In this document: piece by piece, positions 1 through 9,347 of the stretch
Layout: every line of letters begins with the position of its first letter
Numbering within the stretch: position 1 is the stretch's first letter
Assembly (NCBI GenBank): GCA_965208745.1
Contig: CBDBPN010000003.1
Span: 248,001-312,000 of the forward strand
Length of the DNA stretch: 64,000 bases
DNA from: VXNE01 sp965208745
Lineage (GTDB): Bacteria > Pseudomonadota > Gammaproteobacteria > Pseudomonadales > Azotimanducaceae
Reading direction: 5' to 3'
Made by a program: the position numbers and the translations under genes
The notes under the pieces: generated by a model
Told to the model about the DNA's origin: nothing
Databases searched by the model: none
Seen by the model: only the letters and a program-made list of their open reading frames with translations

Positions 1-4
1 ACCC

Positions 5-922
5 ATGAAGCTGGCAGTCGAGTTCCCGAGCGTCGCCTACCGCGAAGGCGGGGCTGGCGTGGCCCGCCTCGCGCAAGGCATCGAGGAGATCGGCTACGAC
101 CAGCTCGACATGTTCGACCACGTCATCATGGGGTTTCCCACGGAGACCCGCGAAGCGCCCATGTATCCCCCGAAGATGCCGATCATGGAGGCGCTGATGA
201 CGTTGAGCTTCGTCGCCTCCGTCACGTCGCGCATCGGGCTCGGGACCGAGGTGCTGGTGCTGCCGCAGCGCCAGCCGGTGCTCGTGGCCAAGCAGGTCGC
301 AACTCTGGATACCCTCTCGGGCGGCCGCGCGCGGCTCGGCGTGGGAGTCGGCTGGCAGGAATCCGAGTACGACGCCCTCGAGGAACCGTTCCACAACCGC
401 GGACGCCGCATGGACGAGGCCATTGCGGTGCTGCGCGCCTACTGGGGCGACGCGCAGGTCGACTACGCGGGCGAACACTACTCCTCCACCGCCATGGCGA
501 TGGAACCGAAGCCGCCCCAGGGTAGCGCGCTGCCCATCTGGATCGGCGGCGGCGCCGAACGCGCGCTGCGGCGCGTGGGCGAACTCGGCGACGGCTGGCT
601 CGCCAACACGATCGCCGACCCCGCCGTGGCACAGCGCTGCCGGGACAAGATCAGCCGCTACGCCGAGGCCGCCGGGCGCGATCCGGGGTCGATCGGCTAT
701 CAGCAGATGCTTGCGCCACCGCCCAGGGACGCGGCGGGCAAGGCGTTCTACGCGGACCCGGACCAGGTCGTGCGCCGCGCGGCCGAGGTCGCCGAGATGG
801 GTTTCGAGTGGGGCGCCCTCAACGCCACCGCGATCTTCCAGGCCGGGGCGCGCAGCGTCGATGCCATGCTGGACGTCCTCGCGACGCTGCATGAGGCGAT
901 CCGCGACGCGTTGGGGCCCTGA
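5..922 (+). CDS. LLM-class (luciferase-like) F420/flavin-dependent oxidoreductase
   Basis: This 305-residue protein is a TIM-barrel luciferase-like monooxygenase or reductase. Such enzymes use F420 or reduced flavin and are cytoplasmic; the substrate cannot be read from sequence. Visible family marks are the early MKLAVEFP strand, the GLGTEVLVLPQR and QVATLDTLSGGR segments (about residues 77-107), GVGVGW just after, and PIWIGGG near residue 180. The length is normal for the short F420-type (TIGR03619-like) subfamily. The ATG sits four bases from the window edge, so an upstream start or operon partner cannot be excluded. It converges with the DUF3667 gene 23 bp away. Confidence 0.85.
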   Translation: MKLAVEFPSVAYREGGAGVARLAQGIEEIGYDQLDMFDHVIMGFPTETREAPMYPPKMPIMEALMTLSFVASVTSRIGLGTEVLVLPQRQPVLVAKQVATLDTLSGGRARLGVGVGWQESEYDALEEPFHNRGRRMDEAIAVLRAYWGDAQVDYAGEHYSSTAMAMEPKPPQGSALPIWIGGGAERALRRVGELGDGWLANTIADPAVAQRCRDKISRYAEAAGRDPGSIGYQQMLAPPPRDAAGKAFYADPDQVVRRAAEVAEMGFEWGALNATAIFQAGARSVDAMLDVLATLHEAIRDALGP

Positions 923-945
923 CGCGGGCGACCGCGCACGCCGCC

Positions 946-1905
946 CTACAGCGAGTAGAGCGTCACGAACATCGCGAGCAGGAGCCCGGGCACCAGCAGG
1001 AGCCCGTAGGCCAGCAGGGAGGCCAACCACTTCAGGCCGGTCAGCGCGACCCCGTCGCCGTAGTACCGTTTCAGCGCCAGGTAGTAGTACACGAGCATCG
1101 CCAGGGTCAGGATCCCCCCCTCGGGCACCAGCATCCGTACCGTGAACACGGCGAAGGCGACCGTGTGCACGTGGACCGAGAACACCAGGTGCTCGACGTA
1201 GTAACGCCGCTTGCGGAGATAAAAGAGCGCCAGCAGGCCGGCATACGCCGGCAGCGTCACGAACATCGCGATCGGCAGGTTGTCCGCCAGGCGGTCCACG
1301 GCCACCAGCGGCTGGTGCATCACGTCGATGACCTGGCCGGCCACGAAACGGTCGACCTGGCCCAGCGCGAGGTCGTCCCCGGCCTCGGCCACCGCCTTGG
1401 CCGCTTCGTACACCACGATCTTGAGGTAGGGGCGGCCCGGGTACGCGAGGATGTCGTCGATCTTGCGGCCGTCCTCCTCGGCCAACAGGGATTTGAGACG
1501 CTCGACGTCCGCTCCCTCGCTCACGCGGGCCAGCTCGATCTCCGCGTCCGGCCACTCCTCCGTCGGCGGCCGGAAGTCCGTCGTGACCGAAAGCACGAAG
1601 AAGAAGGCGAGGCTGACGAACAGGTAGAACCGGACCGGCGACGAGTAGCTCGCGCGGCGATTGCGCGAGAACTCCGCGGACAGCTCGCCCGGCCGCAGGA
1701 ACATCGTCTTGACCGTGCGCAGGAAGCGGGAGTCGAGTTCGAACGTCTCCCGGACGAACTCCCAGAGCATCAGGGGGAGAGAGCGCGCGTAGTTGCGGTC
1801 GTTCTGGCCGCAGTGGGCGCAGAACGGCCCGGACCGCTCCCGTCCGCAGTTCGGGCAGGAAGTCACCGGACCCTCGCGGAGATTCGCGGTGACTTCCCCG
1901 TCCAT
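946..1905 (-). CDS. DUF3667-family zinc-ribbon membrane protein
   Basis: This 319-residue protein has an N-terminal zinc ribbon (Cys17, Cys20, Cys29 and Cys32 in a CPNC...CAHC arrangement). A conserved block follows around residues 45-90 (LWEFVRETFELDSRFLRTVK, then LRPGELSAEFSRNRR). About five membrane segments come next: one near residue 95, then four in the last 120 residues, ending FVTLYSL. This arrangement matches DUF3667 proteins, whose biochemical role is unknown to me. The ATG start gives the full zinc ribbon. It lies 10 bp downstream of the PQQ dehydrogenase on the same strand and is probably cotranscribed with it. Confidence 0.8.
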   Translation of the reverse strand: MDGEVTANLREGPVTSCPNCGRERSGPFCAHCGQNDRNYARSLPLMLWEFVRETFELDSRFLRTVKTMFLRPGELSAEFSRNRRASYSSPVRFYLFVSLAFFFVLSVTTDFRPPTEEWPDAEIELARVSEGADVERLKSLLAEEDGRKIDDILAYPGRPYLKIVVYEAAKAVAEAGDDLALGQVDRFVAGQVIDVMHQPLVAVDRLADNLPIAMFVTLPAYAGLLALFYLRKRRYYVEHLVFSVHVHTVAFAVFTVRMLVPEGGILTLAMLVYYYLALKRYYGDGVALTGLKWLASLLAYGLLLVPGLLLAMFVTLYSL

Positions 1906-1915
1906 CGGGCCGGCG

Positions 1916-4129
1916 TCACGCCTCCCCGGCGTTCTCCGCGGCTTCCGCGAGTTCCTTCTCCCGGTCCCGGTTCGCCCGCGAGATGACGTACTGCTGGATC
2001 CGCGCGGTGTCCTCGACGTCGAGCACGTCCGCGAACGAGGCCATGCCGTTGTCGTTCAGCGTGCCGCCGAGCACGATCGCCTCGAACGTGGCGTGGATCT
2101 CCGGCGTCATGAACCGCAGGTCGGGAATCCCGCCGGACGAGAGCACTCCGATGCCATGACACGGCGAACAGACCTCGTGGTACAGGATGTCGCCGCGGTC
2201 GAGATCGTCCGCGGAGGCGGTGAGCGGCGGCTGTTCCTTGATCGTCGTGTCCCGCTCCGGCGGCATGGGCAGTTCGGCGTCGCCACCAAGGGCGTAGACC
2301 ACGACGCGGGCATGGCTGCCGTAGATATACGTCGCGGCGCCCGTCGTATTGATGGAGCCCGCGCCGGTCATCGTCGCGACATACTGCGAACCGTCCACCT
2401 CGTACGTGATGGTCGGCCCGACGATGGACGTCCAGGTGTCCGCCTGCCAGAGCAGGCTGCCGTCGTCGGTGCTGCGCGCCGAGACCTTGCCCATGGCGTC
2501 GCCCTGGAACAGGAGGCCCGCCGCCGTCGCGACCACGCCCCCGTTCCAGGGGTGTTCCTGGCGGACCGCCCAGACGGTCTCGCCGCTCAAGGGGTCGAAG
2601 GCGACGGTGTAGCCCTCCGGGTCGGGCGGATCGTCCCAGGCCTCGATGAGCTGGTTGATCCGACCGTACTCGATGCCGACGTTGATCATGCCCTCGCGGC
2701 GCTTGTACACGCCGGTCTTCTCATACTCCTCGGGCATCGCGAACAGGAACGGGGTGTCGTGGGTCGTCAGGTACATGACGCCGCGCTCGCCGTCCCAGGA
2801 CATCGCCTGCCAGTTGTGCGCGCCGAGCGCTCCCGGATGGATCCATTGCGGGTTCTCGTCGTACTTGACGTCGGTGTTCTCGACCGGGCGCCCCGTCTCG
2901 AGGTCCACGTGGGTCGCCCACGTCACCGTGCCGTACGGGTGCGCCCGCAGCAGCGTGCCGTCGCTGCGGTCGATGACGTAAAAGAACCCGTTCTTCGGCG
3001 CCTGCAGCAGGACCTTGCGCATCTCGCCGTCCACCTCGAGATCCGCGAGGGTCATGTCCTGCACGGCCGTGTAGTCCCAGTTGTCGCCGGGGGTGGTCTG
3101 GTAGTACCACTTCATGACGCCCGTGTCGGCGTCGACGGCCACGATCGCCGCGAGGAACAGGTTGTCCCCGCCGCCCGGAGAGCGGATCACGCGCGTCCAG
3201 GGGGACCCGTTGCCGACGCCGAGATAGACCGTGTGGAAGTCCGGGTCATAGACGATGGAGTTCCACACGGTGCCGCCGCCGCCGATGTCCCACCACTCGC
3301 CGCCCTTCCAGGTGTCGGCGGCCATTTCCATCTCGGGATGCTCGAAGCCGAGCGAGGGGTCGCCGGGGACCGTAAAGAAGCGCCACGCCTGTTCGCCGGT
3401 GTCGGCGTCGTAGGCGGTCACGTAGCCGCGCACGCCGAACTCCGCGCCGCCGTTGCCGATGAACACCTTGCCGGCCGCGGCCCGGGGCGCGCCGGTGATG
3501 GTGTAGTTGCGGGTGTGGTCGATCACCGTGTCGACCTCCCACACCGGCGTCCCCGTCGCCGCGTCCAGGGCGATGAGCCGCCCGTCGAGGGTCGCGACGT
3601 AGACCCGTCCGCGATAGACCGCGAGCCCCCTGCTGATCACGCCGCAGCAGGCACGGCGGGCCGTTTCCCCGGGAACCTCGGGATCGTAGGACCATAGCTC
3701 CTCGCCCGTGGCGGCATCGAGTGCGTAGGTGATGTTCCACGGCAGGATCGCGTACATGACGCCGTCGACGACCAACGGGGTCGACTCGACCGGATGCAGC
3801 GTGCCGAAGTCCTTGTACCAGACGAGGCCCAGGTCCCCGGCGTTCTCCCGGTTGACCTGCGTGAGCGGCGAGAAGCGCTGCTCCTCGTAGGTCCGGCCGT
3901 AAGTGAGCCAGGCGCCCGGCTCGTCCGTCTCGACTCGGGCGACCCGGCCCTCGTCGACCATTGCCGCCGTCGGCTCGGGAGGGGCGGCGGGCGCCGCGTC
4001 CGGAGCCGCCTCTTGCGGCGGCGGCTCCTGCCGACCGAACAGCACGAGGAGCACCGCCACGGCCACGACGCCAACGATCGCGACCAGCGCGCCTCTCGAC
4101 ACACCCGCCTGGCCTTTCCTTACGCCCAT
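1916..4129 (-). CDS. Membrane-anchored PQQ-dependent quinohaemoprotein dehydrogenase
   Basis: This is a 737-residue periplasmic beta-propeller dehydrogenase that should oxidise an alcohol or sugar with pyrroloquinoline quinone. Residues 14-31 form a single N-terminal membrane anchor followed by a Pro/Ala linker. The propeller carries the adjacent Cys161-Cys162 pair (RRACCGV) typical of PQQ alcohol dehydrogenases and repeated DAATG..W motifs. A C-terminal cytochrome c domain has CSPCH at Cys654 and a likely axial Met696 (NGMASF), so electrons probably pass internally from PQQ to haem. I chose the ATG at 4129 because a GGGGGAG Shine-Dalgarno lies just upstream; an in-frame start at 4171 is possible. 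No PQQ biosynthesis genes are in the window. Confidence 0.88.
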   Translation of the reverse strand: MGVRKGQAGVSRGALVAIVGVVAVAVLLVLFGRQEPPPQEAAPDAAPAAPPEPTAAMVDEGRVARVETDEPGAWLTYGRTYEEQRFSPLTQVNRENAGDLGLVWYKDFGTLHPVESTPLVVDGVMYAILPWNITYALDAATGEELWSYDPEVPGETARRACCGVISRGLAVYRGRVYVATLDGRLIALDAATGTPVWEVDTVIDHTRNYTITGAPRAAAGKVFIGNGGAEFGVRGYVTAYDADTGEQAWRFFTVPGDPSLGFEHPEMEMAADTWKGGEWWDIGGGGTVWNSIVYDPDFHTVYLGVGNGSPWTRVIRSPGGGDNLFLAAIVAVDADTGVMKWYYQTTPGDNWDYTAVQDMTLADLEVDGEMRKVLLQAPKNGFFYVIDRSDGTLLRAHPYGTVTWATHVDLETGRPVENTDVKYDENPQWIHPGALGAHNWQAMSWDGERGVMYLTTHDTPFLFAMPEEYEKTGVYKRREGMINVGIEYGRINQLIEAWDDPPDPEGYTVAFDPLSGETVWAVRQEHPWNGGVVATAAGLLFQGDAMGKVSARSTDDGSLLWQADTWTSIVGPTITYEVDGSQYVATMTGAGSINTTGAATYIYGSHARVVVYALGGDAELPMPPERDTTIKEQPPLTASADDLDRGDILYHEVCSPCHGIGVLSSGGIPDLRFMTPEIHATFEAIVLGGTLNDNGMASFADVLDVEDTARIQQYVISRANRDREKELAEAAENAGEA

Positions 4130-4276
4130 GTCTCTCACTCCCCCTAGTGGTCTGCTGCCGAAACATACCACCAGCCGGCGGCGCGTGTGACCAGGACCCT
4201 CCGCTTCAAGCCGCTACATCGGGTGTTTCCGCCCGGTCGGGGCCGGTAAGCTTCCCGCCGGGGAGGACACACCCGC

Positions 4277-5725
4277 ATGGCGGTACCCGGCAAACTGCGA
4301 TTCGGCGTCAAGCTCGCCTTCGGCGTCGGGCAGCTCGGCGAGGGTCTGAAGAACGGCGCCTTCGGCATCTTCCTGCTGTTCTATTACAATCAGGTGCTCG
4401 GCATGCCCGGCACGCTGGCCGGTCTGGCCGTGGGTACCGCGGTCGTCGTGGACGCGTTCACCGACCCGCTGGCGGGATCGCTGTCGGATCACTGGCGATC
4501 GCGGCTCGGGCGGCGGCATCCGTTCATGTATGCATCGATCCTGCCCCTCGCCGTCTCGTTCTTCTTCCTGTTCAACCCCATGGTGAGCGGCGACTGGGCG
4601 CTGTTCGCGTGGCTCGTCGTGTTCGCCAACCTCACGCGCACCTCGATCTCGCTCTACTACGTTCCCCACAACGCGCTCGGCGCGGAGATGACCGAGGACT
4701 TCGACGAGCGGACCGCCCTGGTCGGCTACCGGACGTTCTTCGGCCACCTGGGGCACCTTCTCGCCGTCATCATCGGCATGGCCGTGTTCTTCTCCGCGAC
4801 GCCCGAGTTCGAGAACGGGCAATTGAACGCCGGGGCCTACCCGCCGTACGCCGCCACGCTCGCCGTCGCGATGGCCGCGGTCATCCTGTGGTCCGCCTGG
4901 GGCACGCGGAGCGTCATTCCCCACCTCCCCGCCGTCACCGAACGCGTCAGCTTCCATGCGCTGGCGGTGGTGCGGCGCGTGTTCTCCGACATCGCCACGG
5001 CCATGCGCTGCGGCTCCTTCCGGTGGCTCTTCTCGGGAATCCTGATCGTGTTCGTGATGGTGGGCGTCGACGGCGCCCTGAACATCTACATCTACACCTA
5101 CTTCTGGGAGCTGACCCGCACAGAGATCATCCTGGTGGTCGCCGGTTACCCGATCGGGGTCATGTTCGGCGCGATGTTCTCCGCGCGCATCTTCGCGCGC
5201 TGGGGCAAGCGCGCGGGCATCATGTTCGGCGCCGGCTCATGGGCGTTCTGGCAGATTCTGCCCGTGGCGTTGCGGCTGCTCGGCTGGTTCCCCGAGAACG
5301 TGGATGCCCTGCTCCTGCCGCTTCTGGTCGGGATCCGCGTGATCCAGGGCGCCAGCACCGTGCAGGCGAACGTCGCGTTGGGGTCGATGGTCGCGGACAC
5401 CGCGGACGAACACGAACTCGACACCGGGAGGCGCCAGGAAGGGGTGTTCTTCGCCGCCAGTTCGTTCTCGCAGAAGGCGGCTTCGGGAATGGGGAACATC
5501 GTCGCCGGCTTCGCGCTGGACCTCATCGACTGGCCCCGTGGCACGCACATCCGCACGGCCGCGGACGTCCCGCCCGAGACGCTGGTCGACCTGGGGCTCG
5601 TCTATGGCCCCTACGTGGCCGGTTTCGCCGTGGTGTCGCTGTGGTGCTTCACGCACTACCGGCTCACGCGCGAACGGCACGAGGAGATCCTCGCCGAACT
5701 CGCCGTACGCCGCGCCGCGGCCTGA
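4277..5725 (+). CDS. MFS transporter, GPH (glycoside-pentoside-hexuronide) cation symporter type
   Basis: This 482-residue inner-membrane carrier has about twelve hydrophobic segments. The N-terminal part (KLAFGVGQLGEGLKNGAFG, then DAFTDPLAGSLSDHWRSRLG near residues 57-78) is the MelB/GPH signature, including the conserved Asp pair and the RxGRRHP loop. Members import sugars or other small solutes with Na+ or H+. It is divergent from the PQQ dehydrogenase across 147 bp and has a GGGAGG ribosome site 11 bp before its ATG. The substrate is not predictable; context suggests a carbon source. Confidence 0.85.
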   Translation: MAVPGKLRFGVKLAFGVGQLGEGLKNGAFGIFLLFYYNQVLGMPGTLAGLAVGTAVVVDAFTDPLAGSLSDHWRSRLGRRHPFMYASILPLAVSFFFLFNPMVSGDWALFAWLVVFANLTRTSISLYYVPHNALGAEMTEDFDERTALVGYRTFFGHLGHLLAVIIGMAVFFSATPEFENGQLNAGAYPPYAATLAVAMAAVILWSAWGTRSVIPHLPAVTERVSFHALAVVRRVFSDIATAMRCGSFRWLFSGILIVFVMVGVDGALNIYIYTYFWELTRTEIILVVAGYPIGVMFGAMFSARIFARWGKRAGIMFGAGSWAFWQILPVALRLLGWFPENVDALLLPLLVGIRVIQGASTVQANVALGSMVADTADEHELDTGRRQEGVFFAASSFSQKAASGMGNIVAGFALDLIDWPRGTHIRTAADVPPETLVDLGLVYGPYVAGFAVVSLWCFTHYRLTRERHEEILAELAVRRAAA

Positions 5726-5782
5726 CGGCGCGTTGACCCCGGGCACGCGGCCTCGCAGACTACGCCACACAGCATGCAGCCA

Positions 5783-5805
5783 CGAGTCCGCGGTCCACGG
5801 ACTCG
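5783..5805. terminator. Hairpin after the GPH symporter gene
   Basis: A perfect 8-bp inverted repeat (CGAGTCCG / CGGACTCG) with a 7-nt loop lies 57 bp past the symporter stop. No T-run follows, so it would be a weak intrinsic terminator or an mRNA 3'-end structure. It ends 14 bp before the AAGGAGG site of the next gene. Confidence 0.35.
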
Positions 5806-5832
5806 GAAGCGAAACGATAAGGAGGCCCGCGC

Positions 5833-6345
5833 ATGATCGTCGTCCGCATACTCTCCGCCCTGATCGGCCTCGTGATCCTCGTCGTAGGGGTCTACCTCAT
5901 CGGCATGCGGTTTGCGGACGGTCCGAACGCCCTCGCCGCCGGTGGCCCGCTCGTGTCGGGCGAACTCGTTACCGAGGAGCCCGACTGGTCCTTCGCCCGC
6001 GACGTGATGGAGATCGAGCTGCAGCTCATGACCCCGCCGCGGTCGCGTACCGTGTGGGTCGCCGAGCACGACGGGGCGCTGTACGTCCCCTGCGGCTACA
6101 TGGACTCCTGGTGGGGACGCCTCTGGAAACAGTGGCCCGCCGAGGCCCGCGAAGACCCGCGCGCCGTCGTGCGCATCGATGGCAAGCGGTACGAACGCAC
6201 GCTGGTTCCGGTCACGGCCGCCGACCCCGAGGCGGGGCCGGTTCTCGCCAGGCTCGGCCGGAAGTACGGCTTCCCGCCGCCTCCGCCGGACCTGGCGTTG
6301 TCTTCGCAAGCGCTCCTGCTGTTCAAGCTCGAGCCCAGGGCGTAG
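5833..6345 (+). CDS. Small membrane-anchored protein, possible split-barrel (PNPOx/DUF385-like) fold
   Basis: This 170-residue protein has one N-terminal membrane segment (about residues 5-25). A soluble domain follows, containing SRTVWVAEHDGALYVPCGY, a Trp-rich WWGRLWKQWP stretch, and DPRAVVRIDGKRYERTLVPV. The order 'strand, loop with W, DPR.VVRI.G..YE' resembles flavin- or deazaflavin-binding split-barrel proteins (pyridoxamine-phosphate-oxidase-like). That is a by-eye resemblance and I do not assign a reaction. A strong AAGGAGG lies 8 bp before the ATG. It is followed after 49 bp by the ThuA-like gene on the same strand. Confidence 0.6.
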   Translation: MIVVRILSALIGLVILVVGVYLIGMRFADGPNALAAGGPLVSGELVTEEPDWSFARDVMEIELQLMTPPRSRTVWVAEHDGALYVPCGYMDSWWGRLWKQWPAEAREDPRAVVRIDGKRYERTLVPVTAADPEAGPVLARLGRKYGFPPPPPDLALSSQALLLFKLEPRA

Positions 6346-6394
6346 GCGGCCCGCCGACTGACGTCAACGCGAGCCATTCGCAGGGAGATTCATC

Positions 6395-7195
6395 ATGAGT
6401 TCACGCACCCATCTCGTCGTCGGCGGCTTCCCGCCCGGAGCGAGCGCCGGACACGACATGGACTACGCCCGCCTGTCCCTGCTCGGCCTGCTGGCCGAAC
6501 GGGAGGACATGACCACCACCGTGGCGAACGACTTCACCGACCTCGAGCGCTGGCTCGACGGCGCCGGACTGCTGCTGACTTACGTGGCGGGACCCATTCC
6601 CAGCGGCCCGCAACTCGAGGCGCTGAACGCGTGGCTCGAGGGCGGCGGACGCTGGTTCGGCCTGCACGGGACGAGCGGCGGCCGGGCGGCCCGGATCGAG
6701 GGCACGCGCCAGCGGCGCATGGTCAGGGAAGGTCATCACGAGACCCTCGGGTGTTTCTTCCTCAACCATCCCCCGGTGTGCCGGTTCGAGGTGCAGGTGA
6801 CGAACGGCCATCCGCTGACGAAGGACCTGCCGGCGACGTTCGAGACCACAGACGAGCTCTACCTCGTGGAGCCTATCGGTCCGAGCCGCGTGCTCCTCAC
6901 GACGGAGCTTCCGGAAGATCCATCGCCGCCCGGTTTCGGCTTCCGCTACGACGTGGACACCTCGCTGCTGCCGGACGGCAAGACGCGGGTGCTCGGCTTC
7001 GTCAAGGACGTGGGCAAGGGTGCGGTGGCCTACGTCGCCCTGGGGCACACCCACGCGGGGCGCTCGAACTCCCAGCCTTTCGTGGACGAGTCGGTCGCGC
7101 CGGACGGCGTGACGCCGCCGACGTTCCGGGGGAGCTGGGAGACCGACGAGTTCCCGACGCTGATCCGCAACGCGATCGCCTGGGGCACCGCGTAG
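6395..7195 (+). CDS. ThuA-like domain protein
   Basis: This 266-residue cytoplasmic protein has the ThuA / class I glutamine-amidotransferase-like fold. Signs are TYVAGPIPSGPQLEALNAWL, then GGGRWFGLHGTSGG (about residues 85-100), the DELYLVEP strand near residue 155, and KGAVAYVALGHTH near the C terminus. ThuA proteins are linked to sugar (trehalose, sucrose) utilisation, though the reaction is uncertain. The variant here has LHGT where many have LHGG or LHSA. An AGGGAG site precedes the ATG. It converges with the ferredoxin-type aldo/keto reductase 9 bp downstream. Confidence 0.75.
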   Translation: MSSRTHLVVGGFPPGASAGHDMDYARLSLLGLLAEREDMTTTVANDFTDLERWLDGAGLLLTYVAGPIPSGPQLEALNAWLEGGGRWFGLHGTSGGRAARIEGTRQRRMVREGHHETLGCFFLNHPPVCRFEVQVTNGHPLTKDLPATFETTDELYLVEPIGPSRVLLTTELPEDPSPPGFGFRYDVDTSLLPDGKTRVLGFVKDVGKGAVAYVALGHTHAGRSNSQPFVDESVAPDGVTPPTFRGSWETDEFPTLIRNAIAWGTA

Positions 7196-7204
7196 CGAGT
7201 TCTC

Positions 7205-8431
7205 TCAGGCAAGCATGCGGTGGGTCGGGGCGCAGAAGGCGTCGACCGGGATTTCGTGCGGGCACGCCCCGGCGCAGGGCTGGCCGGTGCAGCCGAGACA
7301 GGCGCTCGCGTTCACTTCGAGCTTGGCGTACTCCTCCCGGGCGAACCGCGGGTCGCCGTAGTCCGTCGCGTACATGCGCGTGCGCATGATGTCCGGTATC
7401 GGGACGCCGTACGGACACGCCCCCTCGCACTCCGTGCAGGCGTGGCGGCAGTAGGTCGCTCCATTCAGCATCGCGTAGCGTTCGAGCAGCGCGAGGTCCT
7501 CGCCGGTGGCCCCCCGGGTGCCCGAGGCGGCGAGATACTCGTCGATCACCGCTTCGGAGTGCATCGTGATCACGAGGCCGTGCACGTTCTCGTCCGACAG
7601 GACCCAGCGGAAGGCCGCCTGGGCGTAGGTCGTGCCACCGGTCTCGTACGGACGCATGTCGTTCAGCCGCGCCCCCATCAGCGTCTTCATGACGACCACG
7701 CCGACATCCCTGGACCGCGCCTTCTCGAGCGCGCGGGGCAGCTCGGGCTGGCGGGCGACGTAGTCGAGCCCCCGGGTGAAGCGCGAAAAGAACGATGGGT
7801 CCTGCCCGAAGTTGTACGCGACGAGCACGGCGTCGACCATGTCGCGGTCGAAAGCGTAGTCGAGACACTCGATCAGGCGTCCGCCGTGTCCGGACAGGCC
7901 CAGGAAACGGACCTTGCCCTGCTCCTTCGCACGCGCGGCAAACTCGTGCCACTCCGGGTTCTCGAGCCGCGCGACATCGTTGACGGCGTGGCTGAAGTAG
8001 ATGTCCAGGTAGTCCGTGCGCAGACGCCGCAGCGACGTTTCGAGGGAAGCCATGAGGGAGTTCCGGTCGCGATCCGCGCGCGCAATGGTCTTCGACACCA
8101 GCACGACATCGTGCCGCCGGCCTTCGAGCGCCCGGCCCATGGCGTTCTCGGAAGCGCCGCCGGTGTAGCCCTCCGCGGTGTCGAAGTAGTTGACGCCGAG
8201 ATCGAGCGCCTGATGCACGAGCCGTTCGTCTCCGCGGCGCAGGCGCGCGGAACCGAACGAGATGTCCGATATCTCGAGGTCCGTCCGCCCCAGCCGCGTG
8301 TAACGGCGGACCTGGCCCACGGGCCGTTCCGCCGGTGGGCCGGGGGGCGCCTTGTCCGCTCCGGCGACCAATGGCGCGACACCCGCCAACGCGCCCATCC
8401 GCAACATGTCGCGACGACCCAAGCTGGTCAT
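7205..8431 (-). CDS. Tat-exported aldo/keto reductase with C-terminal 2x[4Fe-4S] domain
   Basis: This 408-residue enzyme has three parts. Residues 1-25 (GRRDMLRMGALAG) form a twin-arginine-type leader. An AKR barrel follows with the usual tetrad visible: Asp and Tyr in NYFDTAEGY, Lys in LVSKT, His in IYFSHA. The C-terminal ferredoxin-like tail has two cysteine clusters, CRHACTECEGACPYG and CLGCTGQPCAGACPHE. Ferredoxin-fused AKRs are a recognised group thought to reduce substrates with electrons fed through the clusters; the substrate is unknown. The 256 bp upstream of it (8432-8687) contain an unusually AT-rich patch at 8540-8585, where its promoter probably lies. Confidence 0.85.
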   Translation of the reverse strand: MTSLGRRDMLRMGALAGVAPLVAGADKAPPGPPAERPVGQVRRYTRLGRTDLEISDISFGSARLRRGDERLVHQALDLGVNYFDTAEGYTGGASENAMGRALEGRRHDVVLVSKTIARADRDRNSLMASLETSLRRLRTDYLDIYFSHAVNDVARLENPEWHEFAARAKEQGKVRFLGLSGHGGRLIECLDYAFDRDMVDAVLVAYNFGQDPSFFSRFTRGLDYVARQPELPRALEKARSRDVGVVVMKTLMGARLNDMRPYETGGTTYAQAAFRWVLSDENVHGLVITMHSEAVIDEYLAASGTRGATGEDLALLERYAMLNGATYCRHACTECEGACPYGVPIPDIMRTRMYATDYGDPRFAREEYAKLEVNASACLGCTGQPCAGACPHEIPVDAFCAPTHRMLA

Positions 8432-8687
8432 GGCATCTCCCTTTCGCCTATCCGGCAGCGGACCTGATCGCGCAACAGCTTACGCCCCCCACTCCCCACT
8501 GTCATCCGACGCAGGCCGTTCCCATACCTCCGTAATCGTGGTTTGGCTTTAGATAGACTTCACAAGGTATTGAAACTATTGAATGCGAACACGCCCTTTG
8601 CTCGCTGACCATTTCAACCACCCTGTTCCGCTCCCATGCCTCCCGGCAGTGGGTCACGGCCGTGCTACCAAGCCCGAGCGCCCAGTG

Positions 8688-9347
8688 TCAGCCGGCGTCC
8701 GACTCCGTCATGTCCCGCGTCGGCGCGCCGCCCCGCCAGCGCGCGTGGAACTCCTCGGTCGTGTTGATCCGCGGATAGGGCACGCCGGGCGTCTCCACCC
8801 CGAGCGCCTCGCACAGCGGCGCCCACCCGTCGTTGCCGTCGAACAGGACGAGCCGGTCCGGCGGCACGTCGCGCCGAACGCGCGCGACGTTCGCCTCGTA
8901 GACGGCGACGGCGTGATCGCGGTCGGCCAGGTCGCCCCCGAAAGTCCCGTCCACGATGATCTCCTCCGCCATGACCAGCCGCTCCCGGAGGTCCCTCCGG
9001 TCCGAAGCCAACCCCTCCTCCATCGACTGGAAGATGGTCCGCCGGGCGCTCGCGAACCAGGCGTCCGCGTCCCGCACGGTGAGGACGATCTTCGCGTCGG
9101 GATAGACGCGCATCAGCCTGGGCCAGAAGGCGGCGGTGGGCCAGTCCACGGCCGCCGCGTAGCCCTGGAAGAGTTCGCTCCACGGGTCTTCGCCGCGCCA
9201 GGCGGCACGCCACAGTTCCACGTGCGACGGGTTCTCCGCCACCTCCGCCATGTGGTAGCACTTCGTGTAGCGCAGGGTCTCGAGGGCCCGTTTCAGCGAG
9301 AGCGTGCCGGTCCGTCCGAAACCCGCTCCGATCACGCGCAGCGTCAT
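8688..9347 (-). CDS. Sulfotransferase-family P-loop protein
   Basis: This 219-residue protein starts MTLRVIGAGFGRTGTLSLK, which contains the phosphosulfate-binding P-loop-like motif GxGRTGT of the sulfotransferase superfamily. Further family blocks are YPDAKIVLTVRDADAWF (residues about 105-121) and DRLVLFDGNDGW near residue 170. It could transfer sulfate from PAPS to a small molecule, but this subfamily is biochemically poorly defined. The ATG at 9347 overlaps the mtfA stop by ATGA, implying translational coupling. It is the last gene of the 10.5-8.7 kb minus-strand chain. Confidence 0.75.
   Translation of the reverse strand: MTLRVIGAGFGRTGTLSLKRALETLRYTKCYHMAEVAENPSHVELWRAAWRGEDPWSELFQGYAAAVDWPTAAFWPRLMRVYPDAKIVLTVRDADAWFASARRTIFQSMEEGLASDRRDLRERLVMAEEIIVDGTFGGDLADRDHAVAVYEANVARVRRDVPPDRLVLFDGNDGWAPLCEALGVETPGVPYPRINTTEEFHARWRGGAPTRDMTESDAG

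Noticed and set aside
1793..3697. A 634-codon plus-strand frame across the PQQ dehydrogenase gene
   Set aside because: It is Arg/His/Val-rich shadow sequence with no domain, opposite a textbook PQQ dehydrogenase.
8530..8600. A possible promoter in the AT-rich patch before the ferredoxin-type AKR
   Set aside because: No -35/-10 pair with acceptable spacing could be found on either strand; only the AT-richness is certain.
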